The notes beneath the pieces are model-generated. The model did no database searches. It saw only the letters and a list, made by a program, of their open reading frames with translations, and was not told the DNA's origin. A program made the translations under genes and the position numbers. A DNA stretch of 64,000 nucleotides from Xanthomonas sp. SI. Its GTDB lineage: Bacteria > Pseudomonadota > Gammaproteobacteria > Xanthomonadales > Xanthomonadaceae. Positions 63,965 through 64,000 of this stretch are shown piece by piece. Each line of letters begins with the position of its first letter. The first letter of the stretch is position 1. The DNA lies in assembly GCF_014236855.1 (NCBI RefSeq), contig NZ_CP051261.1, positions 1,922,001 to 1,986,000 on the forward strand, written 5' to 3'.

Positions 63965-64000
63965 AGCCAGCTGATACCTGAGTTGAGAGCCGCAAGGCGA

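Overview
The window is high-GC DNA from a gammaproteobacterium of the Xanthomonadaceae, most likely Xanthomonas. This rests on the essential-gene order rpsB-tsf-(GGDEF)-pyrH-frr-uppS-cdsA-dxr-rseP-bamA-lpxD-fabZ-lpxA-lpxB-rnhB-dnaE-accA, the linkage glnD-dapD-arsC like-dapE-asnB, a VirK-type secreted protein, and several short repeat families scattered between genes. I cannot name the species from sequence alone.

Layout. 1-21,300 (minus strand): the envelope, translation and replication block, covering fatty acid supply (accA, fabZ), lipid A (lpxD, lpxA, lpxB), outer-membrane assembly (bamA), sigma-E proteolysis (rseP), isoprenoid and undecaprenyl-phosphate synthesis (dxr, uppS), phospholipid synthesis (cdsA), ribosome functions (rpsB, tsf, frr), UMP kinase (pyrH) and DNA polymerase III (dnaE). 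Many genes overlap by ATGA or lie a few bases apart. Five long inverted repeats sit at gene junctions, and several of their arms are translated into the ends of RnhB and LpxB. 21,300-27,000 (minus): an archaic (Csu-like) chaperone-usher pilus operon lying between rpsB and map. 27,200-35,450 (plus): map, glnD, dapD, an ArsC-like reductase, dapE and asnB, i.e. nitrogen sensing and aspartate-family metabolism.

The most striking element is in front of asnB (33,497-33,654). It comprises a 31-codon leader ORF with five Asn codons (two AAT-AAT pairs), a 14-nt segment that can form an antiterminator, and a perfect intrinsic terminator. This has the architecture of a trp/his-type attenuator, but for asparagine.

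35,500-45,600: a small membrane protein, a secreted beta-helix protein, a penicillin-acylase-family hydrolase, a bacterioferritin lacking the haem-ligand methionine, a divergent SDR/XRE pair, parC and an AraC regulator. 45,700-50,500 (plus): a MarR-OMF-EmrA-EmrB tripartite efflux operon. 50,500-55,000: a tandem SGNH hydrolase, a small XRE regulator, a 65-residue protein, three tRNA-Leu(CAG) genes each with its own near-consensus promoter, and virK. 55,000-62,800 (plus): rnr, a GFA-family protein, rlmB and a large periplasmic-propeller diguanylate cyclase. The last 1.2 kb (minus) holds three small genes, including a probable Imm1-type immunity protein, which suggests the edge of a toxin-immunity locus beyond the window.
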